Assembly (NCBI GenBank): GCA_002898115.1
Contig: BDTL01000003.1
Location: 1 to 11,369, forward strand
DNA from: a bacterium BMS3Bbin02
GTDB lineage: Bacteria; Actinomycetota; Acidimicrobiia; Spongiisociales; UBA5794
DNA: 11,369 bases
Reading direction: 5' to 3'
The notes beneath the pieces are model-generated. The model did not search any database. It saw nothing but the letters and a program-made list of their open reading frames with translations, and had not been told where the DNA came from. The position numbers and the translations under genes were made by a program. Positions 6,591-11,369 of the stretch are shown here, piece after piece. Numbering within the stretch: position 1 is the first letter of the stretch; each line of letters begins with the position of its first letter.

Positions 6591-6763
6591 GGCCGTGCAA
6601 CCAGCGTAGCGTTCTTGGCCTCAGCCTTGGCGATGCGCTTGGCCGCTTCATTCACGATGTCGCGCCACTGGCCTACTTCACTCTGCTCCTTCCATTCGGA
6701 GAAGGGCTTGCCGAAGAAGTCAAGTTCTAGCTCGATCACGATGTCGCGCCAGCGATCACTCAT
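6584..6763 (-). CDS. 59-aa hypothetical protein with repeated WRDIV motif
   Basis: ATG 6763 overlaps the stop of the SNF2 gene by four bases (ATGA), and the TGA at 6586-6584 lies just inside the start of the 37-aa membrane protein. The product starts MSDRWRDIVIELELDFFGKP and contains WRDIV twice (residues 5-9 and 33-37), each encoded by the same 16 bases (TGGCGCGACATCGTGA), the second followed by a Lys/Ala/Glu helix. It is probably a small, mainly helical soluble protein. No family is recognised; the tight packing and lack of internal stops are the support. Confidence 0.65.
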   Translation of the reverse strand: MSDRWRDIVIELELDFFGKPFSEWKEQSEVGQWRDIVNEAAKRIAKAEAKNATLVARPC

Positions 6764-8598
6764 GAGAGTGCCTCTTTCAAATCAGCGATGGTCTGGAAGC
6801 AGAGAGTGTTGTCGGCGTCCTTCTCTTTCTGAAGCAAGACGGAATGCTGACGAACTTCGATTGTGCCACGCACGAACGGCATCTGCACGTTCACGGTGCC
6901 TGTTTGCCTCATCCGGTGGCATCTCGCGACAGCTTGGCTGTTGATCGCCCATGCCCAGTCGCGACCAAGGAAGAACTCGTCCTGAGCTGCGTAGAGATTG
7001 AAGCCTTCGGCGATGCGCACCGAGATGTAGAGCTCGCGGATGTCGCCGGCCTGGAAAGCGTCGAACACTTCCTGGCGTCGCTTGAGCCCCATGCTGCCGG
7101 TGACCGCGACCCCGAGGCGCTTGGCTTCGAGCCACAACAGCGGGGCGATGAAGCGACAGAACGTGACGGACTGACCGTCCTGCAGCTTCACTGAGTCGAG
7201 TCCTTCTTGGAGGTGGACGAGCTTAGATGCCGAAGGGAACACCAGCCATCCGGGCTTTCCTTCAACCTTTGCAGCATGGTTCGTAAGAGTCGCTGACAGG
7301 CGGGGCATAAGCTCCTCAGGAACGCCGCCAACGCATCCTTGAGCGATTTGTTCGCATCGAGCCGCTGCTTCAACCGCTGTTCGGCACACTGGAGACAAAA
7401 TCGATGCGGAATCATCCTGTTCCTCCAGCAGTAGCAGCGCGTAGTCGCGCATGGCCGCGTAGACCTTGGCGGTGTGTGGGTCGAGCTCGAGCTGCGGATA
7501 GGTGGTGATCGCCTCCGGCAGGTCGAGCACGTCCTTCTTCAGCCGGCGAATCTGGATCGTGTTGACGATCTGGTTGAGCTCCTTCTCGTTCTTCGCGCGC
7601 CGCACCTTCTTGAGCGTCTTGTAGAGCGTCTTTCCCCCCTTCCGATAGGGGACCTTCATGATGCTCTGTTCGGTGAAGCGGTTGAGAAACCAGTTGAAGG
7701 AGTGGTAAGTCCCCGGCCGGACGAGCTCGTGTTGGTGGTAGAGATCCTCGACCGTGTTCCGAATGGGCGTGCCGGTGAGACCCAGGCGCCACTGAGCACC
7801 GCCCTCGGAAGGGCAGAACGAACGCTTGACGATCTGGCTGCGCTCGCTCTCGTGGTTTTTCAGGTAGTGCGACTCGTCCATGATGACCATCCGACCGCGC
7901 ACGAACCGGCCCAACATGCTGAGCTGTTCGTGGCTGAGGTGTTTCAGCAGGTCGTAGTTGATGATGACGAATAGGTGCTTGGCCTTCTCGAACCGCTTGC
8001 GCATCTCACCGAACTGGTTGATGCGCTCCTTCTTGCTGCCGTCGATCACTACAACGGCTCGCTTGCCGAGCGTTGCTGTGATCTCGGCTTCCCAGTTGAA
8101 CTTCACTGAGGCCGGGCAGAGGATCAGCGTGCGGTCTGAGCTGAGAGCATGGGAGGCCCAGAGCGCGGTGCTCGTCTTGCCGAGACCCATGTCGTCGGCG
8201 AGCAGCACGCGGCCCTCGAGCTGCAAGATGGCTGCTACAGCGCAAATCTGATGTCGGAAGGGCTTGCGCTCGTGGGGCCACGATCGGACTTGCGCGATCG
8301 CTTCCGAGAGCGGACCCTCCAACACCTGCCGCGCGCGCTCGAAGCTCTTAAGAAGAACGCTAGCCCCCGCTCTGGCGCTATCCTCCCACTCGAGCTCGAG
8401 CTGAGTGCTCGAGAGCGCAAGCGCACTGGGAATCGAGCGGGGGCCGGCGTAGGTCGAGACACCGGACCGCCCGGCCACCGCAACACGCGCCCAGCCAGGC
8501 CAGGATGAGATGATCCGGTTGATCTTGTCTCTCCCCTTAGGATCACCTCCATGCACGAGGAAGCGTGACCCGGCCTGATTGAGCGATACGTGAAGCAT
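6760..8598 (-). CDS. SNF2-family DNA-dependent ATPase/helicase
   Basis: From ATG 8598 this is a 612-aa superfamily 2 ATPase that would translocate on or remodel DNA, and in phages is often found with replication genes. The motifs are clear: motif I ADDMGLGKT (134-142), motif II DESH (241-244), motif III LTGTP (274-278), the RRLKKDV linker segment (351-357), and a C-terminal RecA-like lobe ending in motif VI QAVARCHRMRQ (555-565), close to the family's QAxxRxxRxxQ. The N-terminal 110 residues may hold a short accessory or HARP-like region. Its stop overlaps the 59-aa gene. The start is uncertain. The frame stays open upstream, and GTG 8796 overlaps the previous stop (GTGA) with AGGAGG before it. 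That extension, however, is Arg-rich, weakly coding and contains the inverted repeat at 8614-8711, so ATG 8598 is preferred. Confidence 0.9.
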   Translation of the reverse strand: MLHVSLNQAGSRFLVHGGDPKGRDKINRIISSWPGWARVAVAGRSGVSTYAGPRSIPSALALSSTQLELEWEDSARAGASVLLKSFERARQVLEGPLSEAIAQVRSWPHERKPFRHQICAVAAILQLEGRVLLADDMGLGKTSTALWASHALSSDRTLILCPASVKFNWEAEITATLGKRAVVVIDGSKKERINQFGEMRKRFEKAKHLFVIINYDLLKHLSHEQLSMLGRFVRGRMVIMDESHYLKNHESERSQIVKRSFCPSEGGAQWRLGLTGTPIRNTVEDLYHQHELVRPGTYHSFNWFLNRFTEQSIMKVPYRKGGKTLYKTLKKVRRAKNEKELNQIVNTIQIRRLKKDVLDLPEAITTYPQLELDPHTAKVYAAMRDYALLLLEEQDDSASILSPVCRTAVEAAARCEQIAQGCVGGVPEELMPRLSATLTNHAAKVEGKPGWLVFPSASKLVHLQEGLDSVKLQDGQSVTFCRFIAPLLWLEAKRLGVAVTGSMGLKRRQEVFDAFQAGDIRELYISVRIAEGFNLYAAQDEFFLGRDWAWAINSQAVARCHRMRQTGTVNVQMPFVRGTIEVRQHSVLLQKEKDADNTLCFQTIADLKEALS

Positions 8599-8613
8599 GG
8601 TGTCTCGACCGCT

Positions 8614-8711
8614 TGCATGGTGACTCCTGAGTCCTGAGCCGTCAAGCCCCAAAAGAGACGGGACCAGCGGTCCTCTCGACCACCAGCCCCGTCTGAGGGA
8701 GTCACCATGCA
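8614..8711 (-). promoter_or_regulatory. Long structured inverted repeat in the SNF2 leader
   Basis: A perfect 14-bp inverted repeat (8614-8627 with 8698-8711) encloses a second symmetrical stem (8656-8672 with 8678-8694, 5-nt loop). The inner stem is 11 Watson-Crick pairs plus a central GCUGGU/GCUGGU block that pairs completely only in the minus-strand RNA, using G-U wobbles. On the plus strand the same block would be mismatched. The outer stem covers an AGGAG Shine-Dalgarno and an ATG at 8618. The element ends 15 nt before the SNF2 start at 8598, so it could control translation of that gene; this is inference. Confidence 0.6.
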
Positions 8712-8792
8712 CGGCCGCCTGCTCCGTGGCCGCGTCACGTTGTGAGATAAGGGTCTGGGATCTCCGGGCCCGTGTCAAGGGGTGAGCCTTGG

Positions 8793-9143
8793 TCACTCCA
8801 TCTCCTCCTCGCAGGTGTCGGCGACCTCGCGCAGCGGTAGCGTCTGTCCTCCTCCTAGCGTGAAAATGTGCTCGAGGATGCGCTTCAGTTTTCGTTCCGT
8901 GCGGTTGCTTGTCATGATGTGCCCTTCCGTGAAGCACTCGCGCCACCGCTCGACGCCGTCGTCGTCCACAAGGAATCGGTCCTGTTCATGGTCGAGCTCG
9001 AGAACTGCTGCGCCGCGATGCCCGGCGTGGATACCGCTCTTGGCGACCCATTCGGAGTAGACGTCTTGACAGTCGGCGGCAAGCTCTAATTCGCTGTCCG
9101 CCACCGCACCTAAGAAAGCGTAGAAGCATGATTGTGGGTCCAT
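8793..9143 (-). CDS. Hypothetical acidic protein, first gene of the leftward operon
   Basis: This 116-aa acidic protein begins MDPQSCFYAFLGAVADSELE and ends with an acidic EVADTCEEEME tail. The frame continues upstream to 9353, but ATG 9143 has GAGGT at 8 nt and the extension is Ser/Pro/Arg-rich without protein character, so the shorter form is used. The middle includes DHEQDRFLVDDDGVERWREC, and a basic RTERKLKRILEHIF helix precedes the tail. No family is recognised. It is closest to the divergent control region and is probably the first gene transcribed leftward. Confidence 0.65.
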   Translation of the reverse strand: MDPQSCFYAFLGAVADSELELAADCQDVYSEWVAKSGIHAGHRGAAVLELDHEQDRFLVDDDGVERWRECFTEGHIMTSNRTERKLKRILEHIFTLGGGQTLPLREVADTCEEEME

Positions 9144-9376
9144 GGTGTTACCTCGCGAGCAGTCTAACACACAACGCGTGCCCTGGGAAGATATTGGCAT
9201 GGGGGAAGCGTGACTCGGGGTCCTGGATCGCGGGGAGCTTGGTTTTGAGCCGGCGGGGACCATCGGCATAGCGACGCAAGGCGCTGGCGAGATAAGGAAT
9301 GCCCGATCCGAAGCCCCTTGCGCTCCACCGTCCATCGGTCCTAAGTCGACCACACTCTCAAGACTTACGTTCGAAC

Positions 9377-9417
9377 GGGGAGCGCGGCCGCCGGCGTGCT
9401 GGGGAGCGCGGCCGCCG
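9377..9417. repeat. 17-bp direct repeat with GCGGCCGC cores
   Basis: The sequence ggggagcgcggccgccg is present at 9377-9393 and exactly again at 9401-9417, a 24-bp period. Each copy contains the palindromic core GCGGCCGC. Two identical sites about two helical turns apart, between divergent operons, suit a repressor or an initiator protein. Confidence 0.8.
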
Positions 9418-9634
9418 AGCCCGAGGGGTTGCGAGGTCCGGTCGCGCCGCGCGCGCGGTGGCCCCTTGGGCCATCAAAGCCGGCACTCACGGCTCCCAAA
9501 AATCCCATAACCTGGACAAGGGTTCCCAGTTACGCCAGACCCTCCCGGCCAGATTTTCCGCGGCCAGCCTCAGCTTTCGGAAGAGCGAACTTGGGAGCCC
9601 TTTTTTTCCTGGAAAACCGCCAAACAATTACCCC

Positions 9635-9651
9635 GGAGTCTTATAGACTCC
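9635..9651. repeat. Perfect 6-bp-arm palindrome, operator-like
   Basis: GGAGTC (9635-9640) and GACTCC (9646-9651) flank TTATA. The T/A-rich centre between GC arms, inside the divergent control region, looks like an operator or a small hairpin. No T run follows that would make it a terminator. Confidence 0.5.
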
Positions 9652-9698
9652 CCCCCTCTCTCTCTATGATCTGAGGATCTTCTTCTTCTTCTTCTTCT
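9646..9698. repeat. Polypyrimidine tract with CT and CTT microsatellites
   Basis: A run of seven C residues and four CT units (about 9650-9665) is followed, after a short interruption, by six CTT units (9679-9696). One strand is nearly all pyrimidine. Such tracts are prone to slippage and to unusual DNA structure. Confidence 0.8.
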
Positions 9699-9777
9699 GG
9701 ATGGGGGGGTTTGATGTGTTGATGTTCTATTAAAGAGAGGAAGAGACCCCCGTCGTTGGAAAATGCCCAGGGTAATT

Positions 9778-10077
9778 ATGGATGACCAAGAGAGAGCTCG
9801 GCTCGAGCGGATGAACGCGATCGATCGTCTGGGGGCGCCGGCGCGCCCCGAGATCCCTCGAGGCCGTGGTGGTCTGGATTTCACGTTCAGCGCGACGGCC
9901 GCGACCGTCTTCCGCGAGCTGGCCGCGACGTTGCGTGGTGCCGCGCATCCGACGCTGAGTCACTCGCAGCTGGTCGAGCTCCTGGTCGCTCACTGGGGGG
10001 AGAGTCCTCCGGACTCGCGGTGGGTGCTCGACTTTAATTTCGTCACCAAGCGCGGAAGACCCCGAACTCCTTCTTGA
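9778..10077 (+). CDS. Putative small DNA-binding regulator (ribbon-helix-helix-like)
   Basis: From ATG 9778 this is a 99-aa protein. An N-terminal charged helix (MDDQERARLERMNAIDR) leads to a beta-strand-like LDFTFS segment, then two predicted helices (ATAATVFRELAATLRG and SHSQLVELLVAHWG). Strand-helix-helix order is that of ribbon-helix-helix repressors, but I see no decisive motif, so this is tentative. AGGG lies 5 nt before ATG 9778; the alternative ATG at 9763 has only a badly spaced GGA. It lies just right of the divergent control region, which suits a regulator of the two arms. A minus-strand frame over the same DNA is judged a shadow. Confidence 0.5.
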   Translation: MDDQERARLERMNAIDRLGAPARPEIPRGRGGLDFTFSATAATVFRELAATLRGAAHPTLSHSQLVELLVAHWGESPPDSRWVLDFNFVTKRGRPRTPS

Positions 10078-10101
10078 CCCATGGCGTGCGTCGTGTAACA
10101 T
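10074..10101 (+). promoter_or_regulatory. Sigma70-like promoter for the rightward operon
   Basis: TTGACC (10074-10079) is followed after 16 bp by TAACAT (10096-10101), giving five of six and four of six consensus matches. The predicted transcription start, six or seven bases on, falls at about 10107-10108, the first base of the stem that closes the structured leader. The -35 overlaps the stop codon of the upstream gene. Confidence 0.6.
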
Positions 10102-10106
10102 TGTGT

Positions 10107-10217
10107 GTGATGGCAGGCGGCCTTATCTCGTGATGGCTGCATCCAGAGCGAGTCGGCCCCGGGGGTGACCCTGGCCGAGGTCATTTGCAGTGGAGACCGT
10201 TTGTCGCCTGCCGTCAC
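10107..10217 (+). ncRNA. Structured leader RNA or small RNA with 15-bp terminal stem
   Basis: Bases 10107-10121 pair with 10203-10217 over 15 consecutive positions in plus-strand RNA, two of them G-U wobbles that would be mismatches in the opposite strand. Inside are a 4-bp hairpin (10132-10143), a 10-bp hairpin with a two-base bulge capped by a GUGA (GNRA-type) tetraloop (10153-10178), and a weak 4-bp stem (10179-10198). No frame here looks coding. No T run follows, so it is probably the 5' leader of the next gene (ATG 10241) or is cut from it. It does not match a tRNA and I recognise no known riboswitch. The folding is by hand. Confidence 0.5.
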
Positions 10218-10240
10218 CTAGACCCGCATCGTGAGGATCC

Positions 10241-10675
10241 ATGGAAGCCAAGAAGAAGTCGATCGTCTCTCCCCCCGAAGCTCCGGGAGCCGACACAGCG
10301 CCGGCGCCGGAGACACAGCCCAGCAAGCGCAACCGATCCACTTTCTATCCGGATGGGCTCGACTACGTGCTCGTCGCGGTGCAGACCGACGACCAGGGGG
10401 AGCCGTTGTCGAACGGCGCGTTGAGCGCGGTGCCGGGGCAGCGGGACCATCCGACGGACAAGGACGAGCAGGGGGAGCCGACCAAGCTGCCGCTGCGGTT
10501 CGAGTCGGCGCAGGAGAGTGAGCGTTGGCTCCGGGCGAGCGGCGAGCAGTGTGCCGGTCAGCTCATCATCTGCGTCCGGATGATGTGGCGGATGCGGGTG
10601 CTGGTGCAGCAGAAGCCGGTCATCACGGTGACGAAGGACGAGCGGTTCTTGAAGCCGCAGGCGGCGGTGTCGTGA
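10241..10675 (+). CDS. Hypothetical protein, first gene of the rightward operon
   Basis: This 144-aa protein starts MEAKKKSIVSPPEAPGADTA after GAGG at 5 nt. The first 35 residues are Pro/Ala/Glu/Lys-rich and probably disordered. The next part (FYPDGLDYVLVAVQTDDQGE) looks like a beta-rich fold with a charged, disordered-looking insert, and the C-terminus has a hydrophobic/basic stretch (LIICVRMMWRMRVLVQQKP). No family is recognised. Its stop overlaps the ATG of the Acb2-like gene (TGATG), so the two are probably translated together. It is directly downstream of the structured leader. Confidence 0.7.
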   Translation: MEAKKKSIVSPPEAPGADTAPAPETQPSKRNRSTFYPDGLDYVLVAVQTDDQGEPLSNGALSAVPGQRDHPTDKDEQGEPTKLPLRFESAQESERWLRASGEQCAGQLIICVRMMWRMRVLVQQKPVITVTKDERFLKPQAAVS

Positions 10676-10911
10676 TGCCGAAGCCAACCGAAGCGGAGTT
10701 GCGCAACAGGTTCTTCTTCCATCCGCCGCCGGACCAGGATCGCATCAACAAGCACGAGGCGGTGTCGCAGGTTTGCTTCGAGCTCGCGATAAAGCTCAGC
10801 GTGATCTGTCCGGCCGGCCGCAACCACAGCCTCATGCTGACGCATCTCGAGGACGTGCGGATGCGAGCCAACGCGGCGCTGGCGTGTGATTCACCACCAC
10901 CCGAGGAGTAG
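10675..10911 (+). CDS. acb2: Acb2-like anti-CBASS cyclic-nucleotide sponge
   Basis: This 78-aa helical protein has the layout I associate with phage Acb2/Tad1-type hairpin proteins: RFFFHPPPDQDRINKHEAV near the N-terminus, a central helix, then CPAGRNHSLMLTHLEDVRM and RANAALA at the end, matching the family pattern (Y/F)HPP...Q, P-x-x-R-x-x-(S/A)-L-x-L-T-x-L-E and ANAxIA. Acb2 proteins bind cyclic di- and trinucleotide signals and so block CBASS immunity. Differences are visible: Phe replaces the usual Tyr before HPP, and Arg-Ala replaces the common Trp-Ala before NA. Ligand binding is therefore not assured. ATG 10675 overlaps the upstream stop; a longer frame upstream runs inside the previous gene and was rejected. 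Confidence 0.7.
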   Translation: MPKPTEAELRNRFFFHPPPDQDRINKHEAVSQVCFELAIKLSVICPAGRNHSLMLTHLEDVRMRANAALACDSPPPEE

Positions 10912-10913
10912 CC

Positions 10914-11249
10914 ATGCAGTTTGAGATAGGCGACACCGTTCGAGACAAGCGCACCGGGGAGGTGGTCTCGTTCGAGGCTGACGGTCTTCAGATCAAGTGG
11001 AGCGACGGGCTCCAGCGGCACTGTCCCACGGACATCGCGCATGATCGGTTGGAGATCCTGGAGCCGGAGCCGCCGGTCTGCACAGCCAGCGGGTCGGGCG
11101 CCGCGCCGGTGCCGTTGGTTCTGGAGGACGTGCCGGCGGCGGCAGCGGACGTGCCGGACGACATCGAGACCCCGCCGCCGGGGATCTCGCCCGACGCTCA
11201 CTCCGAAGGCGCGGCACCCGCGGATCCTGACGCGGATCCGTTCGCGTGA
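10914..11249 (+). CDS. Small protein with SH3/Tudor-like N-terminus and acidic tail
   Basis: This 111-aa protein starts MQFEIGDTVRDKRTGEVVSF after GAGGAG at about 5 nt. Residues 1-50 look like a small beta-barrel of the SH3/KOW type (IGDTVRDKRTGEVV, then LQIKWSDGLQRHCP and RLEIL). The remaining 60 residues are Pro/Ala/Asp/Glu-rich and disordered, ending ADPDADPFA. Small barrels of this type often bind nucleic acid or proteins, and acidic tails can mimic DNA; both are inference. It starts two bases after the Acb2-like stop and its own stop overlaps the next gene (TGATG). Confidence 0.65.
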   Translation: MQFEIGDTVRDKRTGEVVSFEADGLQIKWSDGLQRHCPTDIAHDRLEILEPEPPVCTASGSGAAPVPLVLEDVPAAAADVPDDIETPPPGISPDAHSEGAAPADPDADPFA

Positions 11250-11369
11250 TGGACGAGCCCATCTGGAGCCTTCGGATCGTTCTCCCTGGCAACATCGAGA
11301 TGCAGGTCCATGGCTTCAAGGCGATGCTGCTGCCGACCTTCGAGAAGTTCCAGGGCTCGCCGTGGGACG
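11249..11369 (+). CDS. Hypothetical protein, 5' part only
   Basis: ATG 11249 overlaps the stop of the previous gene (TGATG) and the frame stays open to the window edge. The 40 residues seen begin MDEPIWSLRIVLPGNIEMQV and continue GFKAMLLPTFEKFQGSPWD. This looks like the start of a beta-strand-containing soluble protein. There is too little sequence to name it; the gene belongs to the same rightward chain. Confidence 0.55.
   Translation, partial: MDEPIWSLRIVLPGNIEMQVHGFKAMLLPTFEKFQGSPWD

Larger units (their letters stand above)
9144..9762. other. Divergent intergenic control region, possible replication origin
   Basis: No reading frame here has a convincing ribosome-binding site and protein-like composition. 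The region separates leftward from rightward genes. It holds a 17-bp direct repeat (9377 and 9401), palindromes at 9457-9475 (TGGCCC-CTT-GGGCCA core) and 9635-9651 (GGAGTC-TTATA-GACTCC), a 9-bp inverted pair at 9491-9499/9591-9599 next to a T run at 9601-9607, and a polypyrimidine tract at 9646-9698. Promoters for both arms should lie here, but I could not find a well-spaced -35/-10 pair. An origin is an inference from position and repeats. Confidence 0.5.

Noticed and set aside
8235..8618. Out-of-frame reading frame from ATG 8618, which has a good AGGAG
   Set aside because: Its product overlaps the SNF2 N-terminus and is Arg/Ser-rich without protein character. The start signal is more interesting as part of the hairpin than as a gene.
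8614..8711. Insertion sequence or MITE with 14-bp terminal inverted repeats
   Set aside because: No target-site duplication flanks the arms, and the strand-specific wobble pairing fits an RNA structure better than a mobile element.
8750..8779. Minus-strand TTGACA as a -35 box for SNF2
   Set aside because: The hexamer is perfect, but nothing resembling a -10 sits 16-18 bases downstream; the closest A/T-rich hexamer is too far away.
9144..9353. Longer N-terminus for the 116-aa hypothetical protein
   Set aside because: The extra 70 residues are Ser/Pro/Arg-rich with no good ribosome-binding site, whereas ATG 9143 has GAGGT at suitable spacing.
9491..9607. Terminator from GGCTCCCAA/TTGGGAGCC followed by a T run
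   Set aside because: The arms are about 90 nt apart, too far for an intrinsic terminator, and no gene ends just upstream.
9299..9646. Plus-strand frame in the divergent region
   Set aside because: The product is Arg/Gly/Ala-rich, spans the direct repeats and palindromes, and its Shine-Dalgarno is only a base from the start codon.
9730..10101. Minus-strand frame over the putative regulator gene
   Set aside because: It is Arg-rich, without a good ribosome-binding site, and conflicts with the plus-strand frame that continues the rightward gene order.

Overview
The window reads as part of a bacteriophage (or prophage) genome from a GC-rich bacterial host. Genes are short, tightly packed and mostly of unknown function. 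Stop and start codons repeatedly overlap (ATGA or TGATG), Shine-Dalgarno sequences are bacterial, and GTG and TTG starts occur. The recognisable proteins are replication enzymes plus one anti-defence protein. No rRNA, tRNA, CRISPR array or transposase was seen. The host cannot be named from this window.

Left arm (1 to about 9143, all on the minus strand, so read right to left): a 116-aa hypothetical protein; a 194-bp gap holding a long RNA-foldable inverted repeat; a SNF2-family ATPase; a 59-aa protein; a 37-aa single-span membrane protein; a secreted or membrane-anchored protein; a gap with a hairpin; five small hypothetical proteins; a Cys-containing protein with an SSB-like GDIPF tail; an intrinsic terminator; a 1027-aa primase-helicase; two small basic proteins; and a partial gene. 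Three of the genes (59 aa, 37 aa and the edge fragment) are very short or cut by the window.

The centrepiece is the 1027-aa protein. It joins a T7-gp4/DnaG-like primase front end (zinc ribbon plus TOPRIM) to what looks like a complete MCM-type helicase (zinc-binding/OB region, AAA+ module with MCM-like sensor 1, arginine finger and sensor 2, and a winged-helix-like tail). Phage primases are usually fused to, or paired with, DnaB/RecA-type helicases, so this pairing is unusual. The SSB-like protein and SNF2 ATPase in the same gene chain fit a phage-encoded replisome.

Middle (about 9144-9777): roughly 630 bp without a convincing gene. It separates leftward from rightward transcription and contains a 17-bp direct repeat, several palindromes and a long polypyrimidine tract, as expected of a divergent control region and possibly an origin.

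Right arm (9778 to the end, plus strand): a small possible ribbon-helix-helix regulator; a sigma70-like promoter whose predicted start falls at the base of a 15-bp stem closing a 111-nt structured leader; a hypothetical protein; an Acb2-like anti-CBASS protein; a protein with an SH3/Tudor-like N-terminus and an acidic tail; and a gene cut by the window edge. The start codons of the Acb2-like gene and the edge gene overlap the preceding stop (TGATG).
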